In this document: in pieces, positions 1-5,605 of the stretch
Numbering within the stretch: the stretch's first letter is position 1
Layout: the number at the start of each line of letters is the position of its first letter
Source: Loktanella sp.
GTDB taxonomy: Bacteria > Pseudomonadota > Alphaproteobacteria > Rhodobacterales > Rhodobacteraceae
Assembly (NCBI GenBank): GCA_003551805.1
Contig: PUNR01000058.1
Location: forward strand, 1 to 17,889
Direction: 5' to 3'
Length of the DNA: 17,889 nt
Translations under genes and position numbers: made by a program
Notes under the pieces: generated by a model
Databases searched by the model: none
Told to the model about the DNA's origin: nothing
Seen by the model: only the letters and a program-made list of their open reading frames with translations

Positions 1-87
1 CCCATATTCACAGGGTGTGACCCGAATCCAAGCTCACAGACGATCACGAAATGATTCGGATCCGTGATCGATTCCATGAATTCCCGA

Positions 88-576
88 TTAGCTCAGCGCC
101 TTGTACATGACATAGGCGGCGACAAAGCCCTGATCGGGGTGACGAAAGGCATTCGGGATCGTGCCGACGGTTGCAAAACCAAGCCTGTGCCACAGCCGGA
201 CTGCGCCGGCATTGCTGGCCAGCACGAAATTGAACTGCATCGCCAGATAACCCATCGCGCGGGCCACATCCTGACTGTGCAGGCACATTTGCGCGGCCAG
301 CCCCTGCCCGCGCGCTGCAGGCGACACGATATATCCGCAGTTACAGATATGCGCGCCACCGCCCGGCTGGTTCGTGCGTATGTAATAGGTGCCAACGATC
401 ACATCATCCAGCAATGCGACATAGGTCGCCGCCGGTTGCTGCATCCAATAGGCAAAGGCCGCATCCCTGCTGATCGCGGGATCAACGGCATATGTCGTGC
501 CAGCGCGAAAAACATCGCGCAGGACAGGCCACAGGGTGTCGAAATCATCCGCGACGGCCTGCCTTATCGTGATCAC
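88..576 (-). CDS. GNAT-family N-acetyltransferase
   Basis: 162 residues, a single GNAT acyl-CoA-dependent acetyltransferase domain. The acetyl-CoA pyrophosphate-binding loop is visible as ARGQGLA at about residues 88-94, after the beta-4 strand NCGYIVSP, and the family's C-terminal pattern follows as AGAVRLWHRLGFATVGTIPNAF. No signal peptide or membrane segment is seen, so it should be cytoplasmic. The substrate cannot be read from the sequence. Its ATG overlaps the stop of mrp by 4 bp (ATGA at 573-576), so the two are probably co-transcribed and translationally coupled, mrp first. The pairing does not reveal a shared function; the acceptor could be a small amine, an antibiotic or a protein. 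Confidence 0.85.
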   Translation of the reverse strand: MITIRQAVADDFDTLWPVLRDVFRAGTTYAVDPAISRDAAFAYWMQQPAATYVALLDDVIVGTYYIRTNQPGGGAHICNCGYIVSPAARGQGLAAQMCLHSQDVARAMGYLAMQFNFVLASNAGAVRLWHRLGFATVGTIPNAFRHPDQGFVAAYVMYKALS

Positions 577-1646
577 GCCATGCCGCCTGCGACAAGACGG
601 CGGGCCAGGGCTGCGTAAGCCTCTGCCATCGGGGAATCGCCCGCGGCAATCGGGGTGCCGGCATCCCCTGCCAGACGTGTGTCCAGATCAAGCGGCAAAG
701 CGCCAAGGAAAGGTACGCCGATTCTTTCTGCCTCGGTTGCAACACCGCCGTGGCCAAAGATATGCGCCTCGTGTCCGCATTGCGGGCAGATATAGGTGGA
801 CATATTTTCGATCAGGCCCAGAACAGGCGTGTTGAGCGTCTTGAACATATCCAGCGCCTTGCGGGCATCCAGCAACGCCACGTCCTGCGGTGTGCTAACC
901 ACGATCGCCCCAGTCAATTCGGTTTTCTGGCACAACGTCAATTGCACATCGCCAGTGCCAGGCGGCAAATCGACCAGCAGAACATCAAGCTCGCCCCAGG
1001 CCACCTGCCCCAGCATCTGCTGCAAAGCGCCCATCAGCATCGGGCCGCGCCAGACCACGGCCTTGTCGGGGTCGACCATCAGCCCGATCGACATCATCGT
1101 GACGCCATGCGCATGCAAAGGCATGATTGTTTTGCCGTCCGGGCTGGCAGGGCGCTTGCTGACACCCATCATCCGCGGCTGGCTGGGGCCATAGATATCG
1201 GCATCAAGCAGACCGACACGCCGACCCTGCCGCGCCAATGCGACAGCAAGATTGGATGACACGGTCGATTTGCCCACCCCGCCCTTGCCAGACCCAATCG
1301 CCAGAATACGGTCTACACCACTGACCTTGGCGGGGCCTGACTGCGGTGTCGGGTGACGCCCGACCTTCAGCGATGGTGGCGCGGCAGGTTTCGGCGCCGG
1401 ACCATGCGCCGTCAATACCGCAGAGACATGATTGACCCCCGGCAAAGCCTGCACGATCTGTTCCGCCGCACGGCGCACGCTATCAAGCTGTGCTGCCTCT
1501 GCCGGATCAGCCGCTTCAATCACGAAACTGACCTTGTCTGCGTCAATCCGCAGGGCACGGACCATGTCGCGCGACACGATATCGCCACCATCCGGCAAGG
1601 CGATCCGTGAAAGTGCAGAAAGAATTTCGTCGCGCGAAAGGGCCAT
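573..1646 (-). CDS. mrp: Mrp/ApbC-type Fe-S cluster carrier P-loop ATPase
   Basis: 357 residues, normal for the family. Residues 1 to about 85 form a MIP18/DUF59-like N-terminal domain. The ParA/MinD-like P-loop domain follows, with the deviant Walker A GSGKGGVGKS at about 118-127, the LLDADIYGPSQP switch at 147-157, and VDLPPGTGD at 225-233. The paired cysteines CPQC at 287-290 are the expected bridging Fe-S ligands. Known family members carry and transfer [4Fe-4S] clusters to apo-proteins in the cytosol using ATP. The ATG at 1646 is preceded by a good Shine-Dalgarno GGAGG (1654-1658), which supports this start. It is the first gene of a two-gene minus-strand unit with the acetyltransferase. 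Apart from the missing operon partner seen in some genomes, nothing is odd. Confidence 0.95.
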   Translation of the reverse strand: MALSRDEILSALSRIALPDGGDIVSRDMVRALRIDADKVSFVIEAADPAEAAQLDSVRRAAEQIVQALPGVNHVSAVLTAHGPAPKPAAPPSLKVGRHPTPQSGPAKVSGVDRILAIGSGKGGVGKSTVSSNLAVALARQGRRVGLLDADIYGPSQPRMMGVSKRPASPDGKTIMPLHAHGVTMMSIGLMVDPDKAVVWRGPMLMGALQQMLGQVAWGELDVLLVDLPPGTGDVQLTLCQKTELTGAIVVSTPQDVALLDARKALDMFKTLNTPVLGLIENMSTYICPQCGHEAHIFGHGGVATEAERIGVPFLGALPLDLDTRLAGDAGTPIAAGDSPMAEAYAALARRLVAGGMA

Positions 1647-1666
1647 GACAAAGCCTCCGTTTATAT

Positions 1667-1689
1667 AGTGCCTGAATTTCAGACATGTT
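1667..1689. promoter_or_regulatory. Short dyad upstream of mrp
   Basis: A perfect inverted repeat CTGAA-T-TTCAG occupies 1672-1682, beside an AT-rich TATATAA on the minus strand (1667-1661). TATATAA resembles a -10 element for mrp, but a start about seven bases downstream would leave almost no leader before the GGAGG at 1658-1654. The role is therefore uncertain: operator, promoter overlap or chance. Confidence 0.25.
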
Positions 1690-1765
1690 CTGGCACGTTT
1701 TAGGCAATCCGCAAGGGCTGCCCCGCACCTGCTTAAATTTGCAACAAATTTATGACGTTAGGTCA

Positions 1766-1800
1766 GCAATACTTATGCACTTTCTGCATAGCAGCATTGC
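1766..1800. promoter_or_regulatory. Nested inverted repeat between mrp and the DUF1127 gene
   Basis: An inner palindrome TATGCA-CTTTC-TGCATA (1774-1790) lies inside an outer pair GCAAT (1766-1770) and ATTGC (1796-1800). The arms are nearly symmetric; the outer centre is shifted by 1 bp. The site lies in the divergent intergenic region, upstream of the putative DUF1127 promoter, which is where an operator would sit. No specific regulator can be named. Confidence 0.4.
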
Positions 1801-1811
1801 CCATTCGGCCA

Positions 1812-1840
1812 TTGTGCAACTGCAGCATCGTCATACATAT
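1812..1840 (+). promoter_or_regulatory. Putative promoter of the DUF1127-hairpin array transcript
   Basis: TTGTGC at 1812-1817 and CATACAT/TACATA at 1832-1839 form a -35/-10 pair with 16-17 bp spacing, about 55 bp before the DUF1127 ATG. The CATACAT-like -10 is compatible with heat-shock sigma factors, which are known to drive the homologous R. sphaeroides locus. Assigning a sigma factor here is inference from that homology, not from the sequence. Confidence 0.35.
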
Positions 1841-1894
1841 TGGTCACAAGCAAAACGGCCACCGCGCCGCAGAAACAAATAGACGAGTAGAACA

Positions 1895-2110
1895 ATGACA
1901 ACTTTTAACATCACGCTTCCTGCGAACATCCCCTTCGCTGATCGCCTGTCCGGCTTTCGCGCCAACCTGTCCGACAAGTTGGCAAAGCGCAATGTCTACA
2001 TGACAACGCTGCGCGAATTGAACGCCCTGTCCGACCGCGATCTGAACGATCTGGGGCTGTCACGCTCTGACATCCGGGCCATCGCGCTCGAAGCCGCATA
2101 CGGCAAGTAA
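1895..2110 (+). CDS. DUF1127 small protein, CcaF1-like
   Basis: 71 residues. The C-terminal half carries the DUF1127 signature (LRELNALSDRDLNDLGLSR, then SDI), a short helical, basic/acidic segment of about residues 37-65. The N-terminal 36 residues are less conserved and contain several Lys/Arg (RANLSDKLAKR). No signal peptide or membrane helix is seen. DUF1127 proteins are stress-induced in alphaproteobacteria; the R. sphaeroides homologue CcaF1 is an RNA-binding protein that affects maturation of the co-transcribed CcsR RNAs. Here the gene is followed after 10 bp by the hairpin array, with no terminator in between, so co-transcription is very likely and the same RNA-binding role is inferred. 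The ribosome binding site before the ATG is weak (GACGAG at 1881-1886). Confidence 0.88.
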   Translation: MTTFNITLPANIPFADRLSGFRANLSDKLAKRNVYMTTLRELNALSDRDLNDLGLSRSDIRAIALEAAYGK

Positions 2111-2120
2111 TTCAAGAATC

Positions 2121-2154
2121 GGATCTGCTGCCTCCTCCCTGAAAAGGCAGATCT
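2121..2154 (+). ncRNA. CcsR-like hairpin 1
   Basis: Arms GATCTGC (2122-2128) and GCAGATC (2147-2153) pair perfectly, with an extra G-U at 2121/2154. The large 18-base loop contains CCTCCTCCC at 2131-2139, followed by GAAAA. The loop is larger and the stem less GC-rich than in the other copies. Confidence 0.8.
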
Positions 2155-2158
2155 GACA

Positions 2159-2192
2159 GGCCCCGCCCTACCTCCTCCCAGGGCTGCGGGCC
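2159..2192 (+). ncRNA. CcsR-like hairpin 2
   Basis: The left arm 2159-2169 (GGCCCCGCCCT) pairs with 2180-2192 (AGGGCTGCGGGCC), with single-base bulges. The loop ACCTCCTCCC is at 2170-2179. Confidence 0.85.
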
Positions 2193-2196
2193 AATA

Positions 2197-2240
2197 TTAA
2201 GGTGGCGGCACCTACCTCCTCCCGGGTGCCGCCACTTTAA
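2197..2240 (+). ncRNA. CcsR-like hairpin 3
   Basis: This is the strongest stem of the array: 16 consecutive pairs between 2197-2212 and 2225-2240, with one G-U (2201/2236). The 12-base loop 2213-2224 holds CCTCCTCCC at 2215-2223. Confidence 0.9.
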
Positions 2241-2247
2241 GACACAA

Positions 2248-2282
2248 GTTTCGGAACCGCCCACCTCCTCCCGGGTTGGAAC
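2248..2282 (+). ncRNA. CcsR-like hairpin 4
   Basis: AACC (2255-2258) pairs with GGTT (2274-2277), and GTTTC (2248-2252) pairs imperfectly with GGAAC (2278-2282 region) across a small internal loop. An alternative inner CCC/GGG pairing (2260-2262 with 2273-2275) would leave ACCTCCTCCC as the loop. The motif is at 2264-2272. This is the weakest stem of the intact copies. Confidence 0.7.
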
Positions 2283-2291
2283 CGATGATAC

Positions 2292-2329
2292 CGCCGACGG
2301 CGCCCACCTCCTCCCGGGCAAAGTTGGCG
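2292..2329 (+). ncRNA. CcsR-like hairpin 5
   Basis: The inner stem GCCC (2302-2305)/GGGC (2316-2319) closes the loop ACCTCCTCCC (motif 2307-2315). After a symmetric GGC/AAA internal loop, an outer stem forms: CGCCGAC (2292-2298)/GTTGGCG (2323-2329), with one G-U. Confidence 0.85.
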
Positions 2330-2334
2330 AGGAC

Positions 2335-2373
2335 GCGCCTTGCTTCTTCTCCTCCCGAGACGCAAGGAGGCGC
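2335..2373 (+). ncRNA. CcsR-like hairpin 6, variant motif
   Basis: CCTTGC (2338-2343) pairs with GCAAGG (2362-2367), and GCG (2335-2337) with CGC (2371-2373) across a three-base AGG bulge. The loop holds TCTCCTCCC (2348-2356), one base different from the consensus. The right arm contains AAGGAGG (2364-2370), itself complementary to the CCTCCT motif, so alternative pairing is possible. Confidence 0.72.
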
Positions 2374-2383
2374 TGATCATAAG

Positions 2384-2424
2384 AGCGGTCATGTCCACCT
2401 CCTCCCGGGCATGGCCGCTTTTTT
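2384..2424 (+). ncRNA. CcsR-like hairpin 7
   Basis: A 13-bp stem (2384-2396 with 2407-2419, two G-U pairs) presents exactly ACCTCCTCCC (2397-2406) as its loop. CATAA (2378-2382) and TTATG (2423-2427) extend the dyad. The motif lies at 2398-2406. Confidence 0.9.
2384..2424 (+). terminator. Rho-independent terminator of the DUF1127-hairpin transcript
   Basis: The GC-rich stem of hairpin 7 is followed directly by six Ts (2419-2424), the classic intrinsic terminator layout. It separates the array from the lysE-like gene that starts 41 bp later. Confidence 0.85.
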
Positions 2425-2464
2425 ATGTCTGGTGCCCGGCTGCACGTCCCGCCATAGCTAGCCG

Positions 2465-3064
2465 ATGAGCTTTGAAATCCTGATCGCCCTCATGGGCTTT
2501 GCCTTTGCCAGTTCCGTGACACCGGGGCCCAATAACCTGATGGTGATGGCCTCTGGGGCCAATTACGGCCTGCGCCGGACGGTGCCGCATGTGCTGGGCA
2601 TATCGCTGGGTCATGCATTCATGGTCTGGATGGTTGGCGTTGTCTTGTTGCAGGTGTTCGACAGCTACCCTGCCCTCAACCTGATTCTGAAAGTGCTCAG
2701 CACTGCCTATATGCTGTGGCTGGCGTGGAAAATCGCCAACGCAGTCCCGCCAGAGGCGAAAGAAGTCACCGGCAAACCCTTTACCTTCCTGCAGGCAGCC
2801 GCATTCCAATGGGTCAACCCCAAGGCGTGGTTCATGGCGATCACCGCGATCAGCGCCTATGCACCGCAGGACCGCAACATCGCAATCGGGGCATTGATCG
2901 TCGCCACAGCCTTTGCTGCAACGAACCTGCCCGCCGTGACGATCTGGGCATGGATCGGTGTGCAAGTGCGCCGCTGGCTTGGCACTGCGCGCCGCTTGCG
3001 GGTGTTCAACGTGACGATGGCGGTGCTGCTGGTCGGGTCACTTTGGCCGATGCTGGTCGCCTAA
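2465..3064 (+). CDS. LysE/RhtB-family amino-acid exporter
   Basis: 199 residues, typical for the LysE/RhtB family. The hallmark N-terminal TPGPNNLMVMASGANYG lies at about residues 19-35, and the later WVNPKAW segment at about 117-123. Five to six hydrophobic helices are apparent (about 4-25, 40-62, 70-90, 112-132, 138-160, 176-198), so it is an inner-membrane protein. Family members export amino acids or derivatives; the substrate is not predictable here. An in-frame TAG at 2459-2461 makes 2465 the earliest ATG. No Shine-Dalgarno sequence is visible in the 40 bp after the upstream terminator. Its stop codon overlaps that of the convergent helicase gene. Confidence 0.92.
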   Translation: MSFEILIALMGFAFASSVTPGPNNLMVMASGANYGLRRTVPHVLGISLGHAFMVWMVGVVLLQVFDSYPALNLILKVLSTAYMLWLAWKIANAVPPEAKEVTGKPFTFLQAAAFQWVNPKAWFMAITAISAYAPQDRNIAIGALIVATAFAATNLPAVTIWAWIGVQVRRWLGTARRLRVFNVTMAVLLVGSLWPMLVA

Positions 3065-5466
3065 AACGGCACATCATCCGCCGAATCGGCACTGACGATG
3101 AACCGCGCGACGACATGTTTGGTGCCCGCCTTGTCAAAAGCGATTTCCAGCTTGTCGCCTTCGATCCCCAGCACGGCACCATATCCGAATTTCTGGTGAA
3201 ACACGCGGTCATCGACGCCGAACGCCGATACAGCGGTCGCATCAATCGTCATGTTGCGCGCCTCGGACGGCATCGCCATGCCCCGCTGCGCACTGCGATT
3301 CTGCAAACGCCGCCAGCCAGGGGAATTATATACATCGGCATCATGCGCCTTTTGGTGCAGGTTCGACCCCGCAGCCCCCATGATCGCGGGCGAGGCACTG
3401 GCCGCCATACCCGCCGCACCATAGGCCCCTCCGTAAAGACCCGGCGGCGTTAGCACCTCGACATGATCGGCTGGCAATTCATCAATAAACCGCGACGGCA
3501 TCTGCGATTGCCACTGACCGTAAACGCGGCGATTGGCGGCAAAGGAGATCGTACACAATTCCTCGGCCCGTGTGATGCCGACATAGGCAAGGCGGCGTTC
3601 TTCTTCCAAGCCTTTCAGCCCGCTTTCATCCATCGAGCGTTGCGACGGGAACAACCCGTCCTCCCAGCCCGGCAGAAACACAGACGGAAACTCCAGCCCC
3701 TTGGCGGCGTGCAAGGTCATGATGCTGACCTTTTCGCCCTGTTCTTCGGTCTCATTATCCATGATCAGGCTGACATGTTCGAGAAACCCTTGCAGATTCT
3801 CGAAATTCTCCAGCGCTTTGACGAGTTCTTTCAGGTTTTCAAGCCGGCCCGGCGCCTCTGGCGTTTTGTCGTTCTGCCAGAAACCGGTGTAACCGGATTC
3901 GTCCAAAATCATCTCGGCCAGTTCGACATGGGTGTCGGCTTCTGCGCGGACCTGCGCATGCCAGCGGTCCAGACCTGCGACCAGTTCAGTCAATTCCTTC
4001 AGCCCCTTGCCGCCCAGCAAGCGGCCCTGACAAACAAGCCGCGCGCCTTCAACCAAGGACACGCCATTGCTGCGCGCGGTGCGCTGGATCGTCTGGATCG
4101 CCTTGTCACCAAGCCCCCGCTTTGGCGTATTCACAATGCGTTCAAACGCCAAATCATCGGCAGGCGACACGGCAAGACGGAAATAGGCCATCGCATCGCG
4201 GATTTCCATGCGTTCATAGAATCGCGGGCCACCGATGACGCGGTAGGGCAGACCGATGGTCAGAAACCGATCCTCGAAGGCGCGCATCTGGTGGCTGGCG
4301 CGCACAAGGATCGCCATCGAATCAAGACCCATCGGCGCCATGCCACGCGTCCCGCGTTGGCTTGCCTCGATCTCCTCGCCAATCCAGCGGGCTTCTTCTT
4401 CGCCATCCCAATGGCCGATAAGGCGGACTTTTTCGCCTTCCTTGACCGAGGTGAACAGCGTCTTGCCCAACCGCCCCTTGTTGGCGGCAATCACCCCTGA
4501 TGCAGCAGCCAGAATATGCGGGGTAGATCGGTAGTTTTCTTCCAGACGGACGACGTGGGCCCCCGGAAAATCCGCCTCGAACCGCAGGATATTGCCGACT
4601 TCGGCACCGCGCCAGCCATAGATCGACTGATCGTCATCGCCCACGCAGCAGATATTTTTATGCCCCGCCGCCAGCAACCGCAGCCACAGATATTGGGCGA
4701 CGTTGGTATCTTGATATTCGTCCACCAGAATATAGCGAAACCGCGTCTGATAGCTTGCCAGCACATCGGGGTGTTTCTGGAAAATCGTGACCATATGCAG
4801 CAGGATATCGCCGAAATCGACTGCATTCAGGTCCCGCAACCGGCGTTGATAGGCGGCGTAAAGGTCAATACCTTTACCGTCAAACGCACCACTTTCGGCC
4901 ACTGGCACCTTGTCAGGTGTCAGCGCCTTGTTCTTCCAGCCATCAATAATTCCCGACAACATCCTTGGCGGCCAGCGCTTTTCGTCGATATCCGACGCCA
5001 CAACCAATTGTTTCAGCAGGCGCAGATGATCGTCACTGTCCAAAATCGTAAAACTCGACTGCAAACCCACCAGCTCGGCATGGCGGCGCAACAGTTTCGC
5101 GCTGACCGAATGGAAGGTGCCAAGCCACGGCAGACCTTCCACCGCTTCGCCCATCAGTGCGGCGATCCTGTGCTTCATCTCGCGCGCGGCCTTGTTGGTG
5201 AAAGTGACCGCCAATACCTCCTGCGGACGCGCCGACCGTGTCGCCAGCATATGTGCGATCCGGCTGGTCAGCGCCTTGGTCTTGCCGGTGCCCGCACCGG
5301 CCAGCATCAAAACCGGCCCGTCCAATGTTTCAACCGCCTGCCGTTGCGCGGGGTTCAGCCCGTCAAGGTAAGGCATGGCAGCAGGCATCGCAGGACGCGC
5401 CATCGCGCGCTGGCTTAGCGGGATGGCGGCGGCTTCAAAGGCGTCATCTTCGGAAAAATCATTCAT
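3061..5466 (-). CDS. uvrD: UvrD/PcrA-type superfamily 1 DNA helicase
   Basis: 801 residues from the ATG at 5466. That start is chosen because it has AGAGGG (5468-5473) just upstream; the reading frame itself runs 21 codons further 5'. The helicase motifs are all present: Q-motif region LNPAQRQAVE, Walker A GAGTGKT (about 57-63), VDEYQDTN (about 248-255), GDDDQSIYGWRG (about 276-287), LEENYRST, TLHAAKGLEFPSVFLPG and RRLAYVGITRAEE. The last roughly 50 residues (DDRVFHQKFGYGAVLGIEGD onward) look like the Tudor-like UvrD/PcrA C-terminal fold that contacts RNA polymerase. The enzyme unwinds DNA 3'-5' in nucleotide excision and mismatch repair. It appears to be monocistronic, divergent from the lactate dehydrogenase gene. 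Confidence 0.95.
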   Translation of the reverse strand: MNDFSEDDAFEAAAIPLSQRAMARPAMPAAMPYLDGLNPAQRQAVETLDGPVLMLAGAGTGKTKALTSRIAHMLATRSARPQEVLAVTFTNKAAREMKHRIAALMGEAVEGLPWLGTFHSVSAKLLRRHAELVGLQSSFTILDSDDHLRLLKQLVVASDIDEKRWPPRMLSGIIDGWKNKALTPDKVPVAESGAFDGKGIDLYAAYQRRLRDLNAVDFGDILLHMVTIFQKHPDVLASYQTRFRYILVDEYQDTNVAQYLWLRLLAAGHKNICCVGDDDQSIYGWRGAEVGNILRFEADFPGAHVVRLEENYRSTPHILAAASGVIAANKGRLGKTLFTSVKEGEKVRLIGHWDGEEEARWIGEEIEASQRGTRGMAPMGLDSMAILVRASHQMRAFEDRFLTIGLPYRVIGGPRFYERMEIRDAMAYFRLAVSPADDLAFERIVNTPKRGLGDKAIQTIQRTARSNGVSLVEGARLVCQGRLLGGKGLKELTELVAGLDRWHAQVRAEADTHVELAEMILDESGYTGFWQNDKTPEAPGRLENLKELVKALENFENLQGFLEHVSLIMDNETEEQGEKVSIMTLHAAKGLEFPSVFLPGWEDGLFPSQRSMDESGLKGLEEERRLAYVGITRAEELCTISFAANRRVYGQWQSQMPSRFIDELPADHVEVLTPPGLYGGAYGAAGMAASASPAIMGAAGSNLHQKAHDADVYNSPGWRRLQNRSAQRGMAMPSEARNMTIDATAVSAFGVDDRVFHQKFGYGAVLGIEGDKLEIAFDKAGTKHVVARFIVSADSADDVPF

Positions 5467-5537
5467 CCCTCTGACATAGCGCCATCGCGCCCCCATGAAA
5501 AGCCTTGTTCTACTTCCGTTCCCTTCCATCGTCCGAG

Positions 5538-5560
5538 CATAAATATCCCCGCCGGAGGCA
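5538..5560. repeat. Interspersed AAATA-TCC repeat, copy A
   Basis: AAATATCCCCGCCGGAGGC resembles the copy at 10326-10355 (AAATACTCCTGCCAGAGGC) and the one at 16026-16045. It lies between two divergent genes. The short motif recurs in intergenic regions of this group, to my knowledge; function unknown. Confidence 0.45.
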
Positions 5561-5561
5561 T

Positions 5562-5583
5562 CCCGGCCATTGCAAATGGCGGG
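5562..5583. other. Hairpin just before the lactate dehydrogenase gene
   Basis: CCC-GCCATT (5562-5571, one bulged G) pairs with AATGGC-GGG (5575-5583) around a GCA loop. It ends 22 bp before the ATG, in the position of a 5' leader, and no T-run follows. Confidence 0.4.
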
Positions 5584-5605
5584 AAATCCCCCCTAACGTC
5601 ACGGC

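Larger units (their letters stand above)
2121..2427 (+). repeat. Array of seven CCTCCTCCC-loop hairpins (CcsR/cuckoo RNA cluster)
   Basis: The motif CCTCCTCCC begins at 2131, 2171, 2215, 2264, 2307 and 2398, with a one-base variant at 2348. Successive starts are 40, 44, 49, 43, 41 and 50 bases apart. Each copy lies between arms that pair with each other, while arm sequences differ from copy to copy, so RNA structure and the loop are conserved rather than the DNA as a whole. The cluster starts 10 bp after the DUF1127 stop and ends in a T-run. This matches the organisation of the R. sphaeroides CcsR1-4 RNAs, part of the alphaproteobacterial 'cuckoo' family, but with seven units instead of four. 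It fills the 354-bp gap between the DUF1127 and lysE-like genes; no credible protein gene lies in it. Confidence 0.93.

Noticed and set aside
41..70. Eight-base dyad CGATCACG/CGTGATCG downstream of the acetyltransferase stop
   Set aside because: Could be a weak terminator, but the loop is 14 bases, it has no T-run on the minus strand, and the window edge prevents seeing the context.
2121..2427. CRISPR-like array of regularly spaced repeats
   Set aside because: The constant element is only nine bases and the intervening segments are self-complementary arms of hairpins, not independent spacers; no cas genes are nearby.
2112..2461. Short reading frames inside the hairpin array (both strands)
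   Set aside because: Translations are low-complexity products of the repeated motif, without ribosome binding sites; the region is explained by RNA structure.
2391..2461. Possible peptide translated from the AAGGAGG inside hairpin 6
   Set aside because: The first ATG after it is 20 bases away, too far for initiation, and it lies within the stem of hairpin 7.
3463..4500. 345-codon plus-strand reading frame
   Set aside because: Entirely antisense to the helicase motifs of uvrD, and its translation has no recognisable domain; a GC-rich shadow frame.
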